In this document: piece after piece, positions 53,753-62,221 of the stretch | Position numbering within the stretch: the stretch's first letter is position 1 | How the letters are laid out: the number at the start of each line of letters is the position of its first letter | Source: Nothopassalora personata | Lineage: Eukaryota; Ascomycota; Dothideomycetes; Mycosphaerellales; Mycosphaerellaceae | Direction: 5' to 3' | Assembly: GCA_033816765.1 (NCBI GenBank) | Contig: CM066292.1 | Span: 1,798,001-1,862,000 of the forward strand | Length of the DNA stretch: 64,000 bases | The notes under the pieces: model-generated | The model's input: the letters and a program-made list of their open reading frames with translations, nothing else | Database searches by the model: none | What the model was told of the DNA's origin: nothing | Translations under genes and position numbers: made by a program

Positions 53753-54235
53753 TGTTACGGTATGACAACACCGCAAAGGAAAACATCCTGGCACGGGTCA
53801 CGTGCAAAAGATGTATGCGCGACTGTTACGGTATGACAACACCGCAAGGGAAAACATCCTGGCACGGGTCACGTGCAAAAGATGTATGCGCGACGTCCGC
53901 GACGCCTGACTGGGGACGACTCGTCGCGCATAGCGCGAAAGACGTACCCGCGACATGAGCGACGTCCGCGACGGTAGCGACGAGCGCACTTGTCGCAGAA
54001 GGCGCACATGGCGCGAAAGGACAGCCAAGACTGGCAAATCTCCTTTGTATTTAGGAACGCTGAGAATCCCTTATGGCTTCGACTGCGTTCAACTCATGTT
54101 ACGATCTCACTGATTGGAATACACTCTTCTCCAATTATTCATCTTCGCTCAGTTTGCTTTAGCCTCTCCAAAGAATACCGCCACGTGACTTGACTTATCT
54201 CTCTTTTGAGATTAGCCCTGGAACGAGACATAACA
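53753..54235 (+). repeat. 3' LTR of element C
   Basis: 483 bp, identical by eye to the 5' LTR, including the 71-bp internal duplication. Confidence 0.96.
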
Positions 54236-54517
54236 ACACCCTTCAAATATTATTATATATATAGTATACCTTACTAAAGCTTCTTAAAAAGCTTTAAAAG
54301 TGTATATATAGTAGTTATTAGTATATATAATTATGTATAGTAGTCTAGAAGTAGGTAAGAGGGTCGTAAAGTAGTATAAAGTAGAGAGAGTTATTTAGTA
54401 AAGAACTAGCTTCTTTTATATACACCTATAAGGTCTATATATTACTACTTAGCTATAAGAGCCTTCTTAAGCCGAGAGAACCTTTTATTTACATCTAAAA
54501 GCGGAAAGATAAGGCCT
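54236..54517. repeat. RIP-degraded AT-rich segment between elements C and B
   Basis: Begins with target copy ACACC and ends with GGCCT, the target copy of element B. Very rich in TATA-type runs, no open frame. Confidence 0.7.
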
Positions 54518-54682
54518 TGTCACGGTTTACCTTTGCACAGACGCACTTCGGTGTCACGTGACCTCGCGCGGGCCCGATCTTATCACGCGCTTCTCGCGAC
54601 TTCTTACTTCTCTTCTTCGTAGAACTTACTCGATACTAAGGCTAATACACGTTTGCGCCCTGTTGCTGTCTTGTCCGTGTCA
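54518..54682 (+). repeat. 5' LTR of element B
   Basis: 165 bp, TGTCACGGTTTACC...CCGTGTCA; 4 bp longer than in element A. Confidence 0.93.
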
Positions 54683-54700
54683 TTAAGTTCTACCACCCTC

Positions 54701-54717
54701 GATCGCCGCAAGCGATC
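54701..54717. promoter_or_regulatory. Perfect hairpin just after the 5' LTR of element B
   Basis: GATCGC-CGCAA-GCGATC, 18 bp after the LTR. It is kept in element A. The position suits a packaging or priming signal; the role is a guess. Confidence 0.35.
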
Positions 54718-54764
54718 ACCCCGACCACGTGTGCACAGAAACGCGCGTGCGACACCGAGTCCGA

Positions 54765-56432
54765 ATGGCCGCAAACCAGACGACACTCGGAGCAGACGAA
54801 TCCTCATTCATTCCCAACCTGAACCTTAACCTACTCACGAAGAAGTTCCTCCGCGACGCGCGCCAACGACAGAACGGCACACTAACCGAAGGACAACGTG
54901 AGGTGGAAGACGAGTCAGAGTGGAATCCGGATTTCGACGACACCCAGGGTGTAGAACGACTGCGCAAGATGGCGCAAGAGACACAAGACGAGACTCAGGG
55001 TCGAGATGGTGCTGAGCAGGCTCGTCAGCAAGAGGAGCGTCGGCGGGTACAACAGCAGCAGCACCAGGAGCGTCTGCAGGCAGAATACAACCGTCGTCAA
55101 ACTGAGAAGGACCTGCGACTCGCAATTGGAGGCGAGGACACGCTGGCCCAGGGAACTCGCGCCCGCAAGGAGGACAACCTCAGCTTCCGGCACGCGATAC
55201 CCATTGACCGACATGAGGGTGAAGAGCTGGAATACAGAGCCCGGTACATCCCCTCCGAGTTTCAAGTAGTTACCGCCGAGGAACTCGAGCGAGCCGTCCG
55301 GAAGAACCCAGACGCTTGGCTTGACGTACTCGACGAGTATCGCATCTCCTTCCTCGGGCTGAAAGCACGAGCAGAACACCTAGCCGATCAGAAGAAGCGG
55401 CTACAGGCAGAGAACAACCGGGTCAAGGACGAACTGCAGACGTTACAGGAGACCTTGAACGCGAAAGAGGTGACTAGATTGAAAGCACTGGAGATTAAGG
55501 CAGCTACCGAGATTCAGAACCTACGTGCACGCAACACGGACCTGGTTGGTGAGTTGGAGGAGTCGCGGACAGAGCTGGCCACGTCGCAGAGTGTAAACGA
55601 GCGCGGTGCAGTCAAGATCACCTCCCTGCAGGCGCAGGTGAAGGAGCGTGATGAGCAGATTGCAGCTCTGAAGCCCAAGGAGCCCATACCGCCACCGAAG
55701 CCAGCACGTCAGAAGTCAGCACTCGAGCTGCTGCTTGACGGTGATGATCCGGGCGTCGAGCTTCCGACACCCAAGCCTAAGACAAGCTCCACTGTGAATG
55801 GTGGCGATGACGACGCCTCGACAGTGGTGTCCGTCCCTACAGCACAGCAGCATGGCGGGGCATTACGCAACCCCATTGATTCGAGAAAGATTCCGACCTT
55901 CTCAGCAGGCACACCTGGCCTGAAGGACGAACTGAACTTCCAAGAATGGAAGGAGAAGATGGAGGGATACATGGAGATGGAGGAAGTCTGTGGCCGGTTG
56001 CCCTCAGCTTGCCTGACCGTGTTCAGCTCATTCGTGGTTGGCAATGCCAACGCCCGATTGCGACCTCACAAGAGAAAGCCTGGGGTTACCTGGAAGGACC
56101 TCATGGCAGTGTTGAACGACTCGTTCGGAGAACATCATGAGATGAAGAAGCATCGGAAGGCGTACCAGAACTGCTACCAGAACAACCGCGGTTTCGACGA
56201 CTTCTGCGCAGAATTCCTGGAACACGGCATGTACCTCAGCAAGACAGATGAAGAGCTCTGTGAGGACATGGCAGACAAGCTCAACAAATCGCTAAAGACA
56301 GCGCTCGCTTACCGCGAAGAATTCACCGACCGGACGGCTATGCAGCGCTATCTGCGAGACGCCGAGTTGCGCCTGAACGACGCACAAGAACCCGTCAGCA
56401 GCCGGTCCACCACCTGGTTGGCGCAAACCTGA
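54765..56432 (+). CDS. gag: Gag-like protein of element B
   Basis: 555 aa. The frame opens with a GTG at 54729; the first ATG is 54765 (MAANQTTLG). The N-terminal half is Glu/Gln/Arg-rich coiled coil (about 40-300). A Pro-rich hinge precedes a capsid-like domain (about 375-540) with the pattern FQEWKEKMEGYM, LTVFSSFVVGNANARL and a DFCAEFLEHGMYL segment like retrotransposon Gag. There is no zinc knuckle, unlike gag of C. The frame ends before the 185-bp repeats. Intact, so probably under selection or very young. Confidence 0.85.
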   Translation: MAANQTTLGADESSFIPNLNLNLLTKKFLRDARQRQNGTLTEGQREVEDESEWNPDFDDTQGVERLRKMAQETQDETQGRDGAEQARQQEERRRVQQQQHQERLQAEYNRRQTEKDLRLAIGGEDTLAQGTRARKEDNLSFRHAIPIDRHEGEELEYRARYIPSEFQVVTAEELERAVRKNPDAWLDVLDEYRISFLGLKARAEHLADQKKRLQAENNRVKDELQTLQETLNAKEVTRLKALEIKAATEIQNLRARNTDLVGELEESRTELATSQSVNERGAVKITSLQAQVKERDEQIAALKPKEPIPPPKPARQKSALELLLDGDDPGVELPTPKPKTSSTVNGGDDDASTVVSVPTAQQHGGALRNPIDSRKIPTFSAGTPGLKDELNFQEWKEKMEGYMEMEEVCGRLPSACLTVFSSFVVGNANARLRPHKRKPGVTWKDLMAVLNDSFGEHHEMKKHRKAYQNCYQNNRGFDDFCAEFLEHGMYLSKTDEELCEDMADKLNKSLKTALAYREEFTDRTAMQRYLRDAELRLNDAQEPVSSRSTTWLAQT

Positions 56433-56479
56433 AGGGTGGATACTGGACGACCCAGACATCGTTGCCAATAGTGAGCCCC

Positions 56480-56849
56480 ACAAAGCACCGGCGGAGCGCA
56501 GATACAACTTGAGGCAAGCTGAGGCTTGATATACAGTTGGTGGACACAAGGCACACTGCGGTGTGATACTGTCTTCGCTTGAGGCTTGCTGCGGCAAGAT
56601 ATACAACTCTCTGTTGCGACGGCCCAAGCGAGCTGCTGCCTCCAGACGCACAGGGTCTTCCTCGACAAAGCACCGGCGGAGCGCAGATACAACTTGAGGC
56701 AAGCTGAGGCTTGATATACAGTTGGTGGACACAAGGCACACTGCGGTGTGATACTGTCTTCGCTTGAGGCTTGCTGCGGCAAGATATACAACTCTCTGTT
56801 GCGACGGCCCAAGCGAGCTGCTGCCTCCAGACGCACAGGGTCTTCCTCG
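56480..56849. repeat. Two tandem 185-bp repeats in the 3' part of element B
   Basis: Copies begin near 56,480 and 56,665 and read nearly identical. Each includes the reverse complement of the 79-bp unit of element A, followed by a segment with CTCTGTTGCGACGG. Open frames through the repeats on the minus strand are periodicity artefacts. Confidence 0.93.
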
Positions 56850-56982
56850 CACTCGACTTCATACATACACACGACAGACTAGATTGGATCGGATTGAATT
56901 GCGTAATGGCGTTTGATGGATATACCCCATGGCGATTGATTCACGCGTACGAGGGCGTACGGCGGTTTGAGAGGGGGGGTGG

Positions 56983-57147
56983 TGTCACGGTTTACCTTTG
57001 CACAGACGCACTTCGGTGTCACGTGACCTCGCGCGGGCCCGATCTTATCACGCGCTTCTCGCGACTTCTTACTTCTCTTCTTCGTAGAACTTACTCGATA
57101 CTAAGGCTAATACACGTTTGCGCCCTGTTGCTGTCTTGTCCGTGTCA
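56983..57147 (+). repeat. 3' LTR of element B
   Basis: 165 bp, identical by eye to the 5' LTR; followed by target copy GGCCT. Confidence 0.93.
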
Positions 57148-57344
57148 GGCCTAAATATATCTAAAAGTAGGTCTATAAAGATCTCTTATATATATAGATC
57201 TAATAAGATCGCTATCCTTAGTATATACTTACTTATAGCTAATCTAGTATCTAAAGCTAGTAAAGGTGTTCGAGACTAATATAGTAATATAGGTAATATT
57301 AAGTTAATTAGACTACCTTTATAGTAGTTAGTCTAAAGGGGAAG

Positions 57345-57519
57345 TATTATAAATTAGGTAACTAATAGCTATATTAGTTAGGACTTAGCACATATATACT
57401 ATATTACACTGTTTCTATAGCTAGATAGTCTTACACCCTATAGCCATTTATAAGGGTTACTAATCCACCCTATCGTTTCAATCTAGAAGCTTGTACTCGT
57501 CAAATACCTATCTACAACA
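57345..57519 (+). repeat. 3' LTR of the outer element (175 bp)
   Basis: Follows the polypurine tract AAAGGGGAAG. It starts TATTATAAATTAGG, which is TGTTGTGAATCAGG with G-to-A and C-to-T changes, and ends CTACAACA. It is followed by AATTC. Confidence 0.9.
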
Positions 57520-58635
57520 AATTCTAGACGTTGCGGCGTGGACATGCGGCATGCGTGGACATGCGGCATAGTTTTTTGCGAGGCGTCGCAAAAATCGTAT
57601 AACAACGACTATGATCTCTATCAGCGTCGTTGTTTGGAGGAAAGAGTCATTGTTTGTTTCAACGACACAGAACTGGCAGGCGTGCTTGCGATTACTCAAC
57701 AAACCCCCTGATATCATTCGAACTACTCGAAAAGTCAGCCTATTCAAGACCAACAAAGCCCCTTGGCAACTTCCACACTGGCAGTCGACAAATTACCTGG
57801 AGAGGACAGTCAATTACTGGGCACACTTTCCGCTCGAGACAATTCGACCCTTTATAGATGGTCAGATGGTGCCAACATCGCAGAGCCTCATAGTATACGC
57901 GCAGAACAGCATCACGTGCGCGTCATTGCCATCGCTTGCACAGAATGTGACGAAGGGGGTTCAGATCAGCCACTATGTAATGAGACTACTACTCACGCTG
58001 CAACACATATCACGGCCGCATATATAATTCATCATGATTACTTGTCATGCACACTCCCACAACCTTTGATGGCTCGTTCTCGCACAGCAAGCGCGATGCC
58101 AAGCGCTGCTGTCGATGCATTTCGTTGTGCTTGATGTTCCAAACTGAGTTGACTCAAAATATTGCGACGAGAAGCTGACCCAGTGCATTCACACACATAT
58201 AACGTGCACATGTCAGCTAAGAAGTGAGTGCCCGGGATTGACTTCTTCCGCGGGTTAAAGTCTGCCGCGTTTCTTGGCCGAACGCGCTCTCGCGAATATC
58301 TTTGATCTCCACACGACACCACTCCAGCGGGGTACAGGGACTGTCACCAAACACTTAGTGATGAATGATGGCGGCACTTGTGGTTGGTCGACCGCAAAGC
58401 CGCTGATGATGCCGGAGCTGATGCAGCTTTGCTTCGCCGACCGAACTGCCGTTCAATGGTCAAACAGTACTACAGGCCAGGGTCGATGGCGAAGTATTAA
58501 GATGGGTTCCCCTCTGCCGTGGGTTTCTCCACTCCCATCGATCAAGTCCTGTCCTCTGTCCATTGTCAGAAGAGCAAGCGGCACGTGAAGCAGATCGCAT
58601 TGTCTGTCAGACCTATACAGACACATCTACCCAGT
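57520..58635. other. Intergenic region right of the island
   Basis: Begins with the target copy AATTC. A short direct repeat of GTGGACATGCGGCAT occurs at about 57,538-57,566. Open frames at 57,611-58,134 overlap in three frames and show no domain. The 3' part is the promoter of the dioxygenase gene. Confidence 0.5.
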
Positions 58636-59613
58636 ATGTCCACGCAAGAATACGTGCCGGGCAAGTCCCAGTCAGGCCGTCAATATGACCCCACCTTCAC
58701 ACCACGAGTCATCGACACCTGCGGGCCAAAAACGAGTCCACGCATGCGCCAGATCATGTCCAGCCTCATCCGACACATCCACGACTTTGCAAGAGAAGTA
58801 GATCTTACACCGGAGGAATGGCTGGCTGGCGTCAAGTTTCTCAACGAGACTGGAAAGCTCTGGGCAGATTCAGATGGCAAGAGAAACGAGATGCACAGGT
58901 TATCGGACATCCTTGGTCTTGAGAGCTTGGTCACCGAGATTGCAAACTTCGTGCAAATTGACGAGCCGAACTACGTTCCAACCTCTGCTGCTATCCTTGG
59001 TCCATTCTGGAGCCCCAACGCTCCATGGAGAAACCAGGGTGATAGCATCATTCAAGATCCACACGAGGGCATTGTCACCTACATGCACGGTGTCATCCGA
59101 GACTTGAAGACCCACAAGCCAATTCCAGACGTCACCTTCGACATGTGGCAAGCGAGCAGCAATGGCAAATACGACTTCCAAGATCCAGAGAACCAGAGCG
59201 ATAACAACCTCCGTGGCAAGCTGAAGACCAACGAGAATGGCGAGTACCACGTTTACTGCCTGCGACCAACCGCATACTCCCTCCCACAAGACGGACCATC
59301 ATGGCAGCTGCTCCAGGCCATCGACAGGCATCCAATGCGTCCAGCCCACATCCACTTGATGGTCACACGCGAGGGCTACAAGCCATGCATCACACAAATT
59401 TACCCCAAGGACGACCCATGGTTAGAGACCGACACCGTCTTCGCCGTCAAGGATGATCTCGTTGTCGATTTCAAGCCACTGGAGAAGCTCCCAGAGTGGC
59501 TCCCAGAGCACAAGGGTCCAGGTGGTCCAGCAACGAGGGAGCTTGAGCTTGACATTGTCCTCGCACCGCTTGGTGCGCATTTGTCGAGTGCAAAACCTGT
59601 GGAGAAGTTGTAA
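58636..59613 (+). CDS. Intradiol ring-cleavage dioxygenase (catechol/hydroxyquinol 1,2-dioxygenase type)
   Basis: Non-haem Fe(III) enzyme that opens a catechol or hydroxyquinol ring to a muconate or maleylacetate product. 325 aa, one exon; start [10 protein letters not shown] at the ATG nearest the conserved N-terminal helical domain. The catalytic domain has the intradiol pattern [21 protein letters not shown] and the four iron ligands Tyr179 (GKYD), Tyr214 (RPTAYSLP), His238 and His240 (RPAHIH). GPFW in the N-terminal half and overall length suit fungal hydroxyquinol dioxygenases, but catechol cannot be excluded. It may serve aromatic breakdown together with the CoA-ligase-like and P450 genes on the other side of the island. 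Confidence 0.95.
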   Translation: MSTQEYVPGKSQSGRQYDPTFTPRVIDTCGPKTSPRMRQIMSSLIRHIHDFAREVDLTPEEWLAGVKFLNETGKLWADSDGKRNEMHRLSDILGLESLVTEIANFVQIDEPNYVPTSAAILGPFWSPNAPWRNQGDSIIQDPHEGIVTYMHGVIRDLKTHKPIPDVTFDMWQASSNGKYDFQDPENQSDNNLRGKLKTNENGEYHVYCLRPTAYSLPQDGPSWQLLQAIDRHPMRPAHIHLMVTREGYKPCITQIYPKDDPWLETDTVFAVKDDLVVDFKPLEKLPEWLPEHKGPGGPATRELELDIVLAPLGAHLSSAKPVEKL

Positions 59614-59933
59614 GGTCGACGCCGCACTATGGGCGTTCGAGGTAATGACTAAAGGAAAATCGCAGAGATGAGTGAAGGAAAAGAAGGGGGGGGAGGAACT
59701 TCGCTTGAATAATTATTGCACAGCTATGGCGCTTGGGATTTGATGGCATTGACTTGTCATGTTAGCGAAATTTGAAGATCATGATTACTACAGGACTTTA
59801 TGACTCTAAATCGTTCCGACTCACTTGATCACCAACAAAGCCGAGGTACGTTCGGTACTGTAGGCCGTAGCTTCCGCATAACCACAACTTCCAGAGGGAA
59901 TATCTCCCTCGATTTTCTATACCTCGTGCAACG
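59614..59933. other. Intergenic region
   Basis: 320 bp, 3' flank and promoter; a G run at about 59,685-59,692. Nothing else seen. Confidence 0.5.
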
Positions 59934-60494
59934 ATGTCCAGATTTTGGGAGTTCCAGCAGCTTCAGGACTCATGGAAGGGAGCTTCTCACTTCGACCCAG
60001 TGCCTCGCGCGGGCAAGCTCTACATCGGTGGAGTGGCTGCGTTCTACAAAGAGCCCAATCCTCTTGAGAAAGCAGAAATTACCCACATCCTCTCTGTCTT
60101 GGACTTCTCGATCAACGACGCGCCCCAACTGAAGCGGTGTAAACGTCTCAACATCCAGGTTGAAGACGATCCCAATGATGACTTGCTGAAGCATTTCCCG
60201 AAAACAAACACTTTCATCGATGATGCTTTGCTAGAGGGTGGTGGGGTGTTTGTTCATTGCGCTATGGGAGTCAGCAGGAGTGCTACGATCATTTGTGCCT
60301 TCTTGATCTGGAAGTATGGCCTTTCTGTTATGCAGGCGTTGGAGAAGGTCCGCGAGAAGAGGAAGAGGGCGAGCCCGAATCCTGGTTTTATGCAACAATT
60401 GAAGGTCTGGGAGGGTATGTGTGGAGAGACAGGAGGATGGGACGAGGACTCCTATCGCAGATGGAAAGATGGCAAAGGGAAGTCGAAGATGTGA
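59934..60494 (+). CDS. Dual-specificity protein phosphatase
   Basis: Removes phosphate from Tyr and Ser/Thr residues. 186 aa in one exon, a bare catalytic domain. The P-loop HCAMGVSRS is at 108-116 with nucleophile Cys109 and Arg115; the general-acid Asp lies in the loop with VEDDPNDD about 30 residues earlier. The segment KLYIGGVAAFY near the N terminus and the AxxxVREKR helix after the P-loop are typical of DUSP12/Yvh1-like enzymes, but no C-terminal zinc domain is present. The C terminus is Lys-rich. Substrate unknown. Confidence 0.94.
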   Translation: MSRFWEFQQLQDSWKGASHFDPVPRAGKLYIGGVAAFYKEPNPLEKAEITHILSVLDFSINDAPQLKRCKRLNIQVEDDPNDDLLKHFPKTNTFIDDALLEGGGVFVHCAMGVSRSATIICAFLIWKYGLSVMQALEKVREKRKRASPNPGFMQQLKVWEGMCGETGGWDEDSYRRWKDGKGKSKM

Positions 60495-62221
60495 GAGTGA
60501 GAGTTGCTATGCCCGGCCTATGTGGTATCGATGAAATGGGATCTCCATGCTGCGACAGCGGAACGAAAGCGGATCAGCACAACTTCACTCTGGCAACGCG
60601 CCAAGAACGTTGCCTCAACGTCATGACTGTGAATCATCATTATGGAGCCATCAGGATGAAATCGCCAGTCAACGTCAGCCGCGTTGCTTCCCGTCGAAGA
60701 CGTGCTCACAAAGATTGCGGCGACAGCCGTTGCGATCTAAAGATTTGTGATGATAGTCCCGAGATGGATCGATATACACTATAAGGCCTCATCATTGCCA
60801 CTCCATCTTCCTTCCCAAGCGGCAAATCCCCGCTACATCAACCAGATCTCGTCTTATTCATCGATATACAAGGCCTGGCTGAGCAGTCAACACGTCGATC
60901 CTCTCCAGAACCACGAAGTCCAACATTACGGTATCCGAGATGTCGAAGAACAGGGCCATAGCCCAGCGTCGCCGAGCGATGTCTTCATCCCATTGTCCAG
61001 GCGGTGCAGTAGTCGGTCCAATCTCGGTCAAAGAGTTCAATGCCGACGGAACTCTTTCCCATCGGCACTTTCATTCAATCTGACTCAAAACTGCAAAAAG
61101 ATGTTTGGCTTCTACGCTTCCATGGTCCTCGATATCAATCCTCAGATTTTGACCAAGTCGTGCATCTTTGCCTATAGAGACGAACCAGAAAATCGATCAC
61201 GTTGTGAATCGACACTGCGTGAGCTGAATCATCAACGAGATTGACGTCCAGCGACACTTGCGCGTGAGAGGCTTCAGATCGCTGGGACCACCTCGAGCGA
61301 GGCTCAACGAAGATAGCGGCAGCTGTTACACATCTCGGCCAGACCGCTCGCTCGCTTCGCGACAGTGCCTTAAACATGAAGCTGCCAATCCACGCTTCCG
61401 TCGTGATCTCTGACGGACTTCGAGCTCACGATCGTGATAAAAGTGCCCCTGGCCCCTTTGACGGCCTTGGTCTCCCTTGTGATCTGATCCATGATCAACC
61501 ACTCTTATGATCAGAACAATATAAAAGCCTTGGTAGCAGATGCAAATTTGAAAATTGAATCGAGCCTCAACAGCTCGGGCAATTACCCGAGCCTTGAGCT
61601 TCCAGTCCAGTAGGCATAGCCTTGCGCATCCAGTCCCTCTATACCAAGGCCATGCGCGAACCTCATTCACTGAGACCCACGCAGGAGCTGAAGAGTTAAT
61701 AGATAGTCTATAAGATCGCCGGAAGTACATCAGACCAAAGCCGCTTCCCTTCCCTTACTTGCTTACAGAGTGACACCTCACATAGAAACTTGCCCGGTCC
61801 TCCATTGTCGGCTACACCACACTGCGCTTAGGACAGTTCCACAAGTCAATATCCAAGCTCACCTCACTCACATGCGAAAACTCGGCTAACGTTGATATAA
61901 AACTTGGAATAGATTTTGCCTCAAGCGATGCAAGGTTGGGCGGATGGCACAAGCAAAGCGAGAGAGTCGGTGGGATTGTCTCGAGCTGCGAACCCGAAGC
62001 CGCTGTGCGGGACCGGTGATTTTTGACAAGTGTCAAAGTCGCCGGTCTTCATGTGCGGCGAGCTATGCGGGCGGCCAACGATGATTGTCTTTGCTATACG
62101 ACGTCCTTAGACTGGCCCAGGACCTGTGTTGTTGGCGCCTATATTTCGATTAGCAGGAAGACCGAGACAATGAAAACATTGACTTTGTGTGGTCTTGATT
62201 GTCCTTCAGGATTACTATATA
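60495..62221. other. Intergenic region, no supported gene
   Basis: 1.7 kb. Frames at 60,747-61,244 (+) and 61,730-61,326 (-) have no domain, no signal and atypical composition. A 60-codon minus frame ending at 60,858 reads like protein but stands alone. Confidence 0.45.

Larger units (their letters stand above)
47128..54235 (+). mobile_element. Element C: complete Ty3/gypsy chromovirus with extra antisense gene
   Basis: 7.1 kb, bounded by 483-bp LTRs (47,128-47,610 and 53,753-54,235) that read identical throughout, and by the perfect 5-bp duplication ACACC (47,123-47,127 and 54,236-54,240). gag and pol are both intact, and a third frame lies antisense between pol and the 3' LTR. A purine tract (AGAGGGGGATGG) abuts the 3' LTR. 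Identical LTRs and intact frames mark a very recent, possibly still active insertion, unlike its mutated surroundings. Confidence 0.97.
54518..57147 (+). mobile_element. Element B: gag-only LTR retrotransposon (TR-GAG type)
   Basis: 2.6 kb with two 165-bp LTRs (54,518-54,682 and 56,983-57,147) that read identical, flanked by the perfect 5-bp duplication GGCCT (54,513-54,517 and 57,148-57,152). A purine tract GAGAGGGGGGGTGG abuts the 3' LTR. The only gene is a Gag-like frame; there is no protease, reverse transcriptase or integrase, so it needs enzymes in trans. LTR ends (TGTCACGGT...) resemble those of chromovirus C (TGTTACGGT...), which makes that family a candidate helper. The description TR-GAG follows the published class of gag-only elements. 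Confidence 0.92.
44688..57519 (+). mobile_element. Outer LTR retrotransposon (RIP-degraded) carrying three nested insertions
   Basis: Two direct repeats of 175 bp (44,688-44,862 and 57,345-57,519) bound 12.8 kb and are flanked by the perfect 5-bp duplication AATTC (44,683-44,687 and 57,520-57,524). Ends are TGTTGT...ACAACA (the 3' copy starts TATTAT after C-to-T/G-to-A change). A primer-binding-like site follows the 5' LTR, and the polypurine tract AAAGGGGAAG (57,335-57,344) abuts the 3' LTR. The element's own remnants are 44,863-45,661, 46,870-47,127, 54,236-54,517 and 57,148-57,344: TA-rich, stop-filled. Removing the insertions leaves an element of under 2 kb, so it was probably already deleted or is non-autonomous. 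Superfamily unresolved. Confidence 0.9.

Noticed and set aside
56292..56872. Overlapping minus-strand frames of 155-186 codons
   Set aside because: Same explanation: they read through the 185-bp repeats of element B.
57611..58134. Possible gene right of the island
   Set aside because: Three overlapping frames in one direction, no domain, no splice signals, and composition like non-coding DNA.
60747..61244. 165-codon plus-strand frame
   Set aside because: No domain, no codon-like periodicity by eye, and the plausible protein-like reading nearby is on the other strand.
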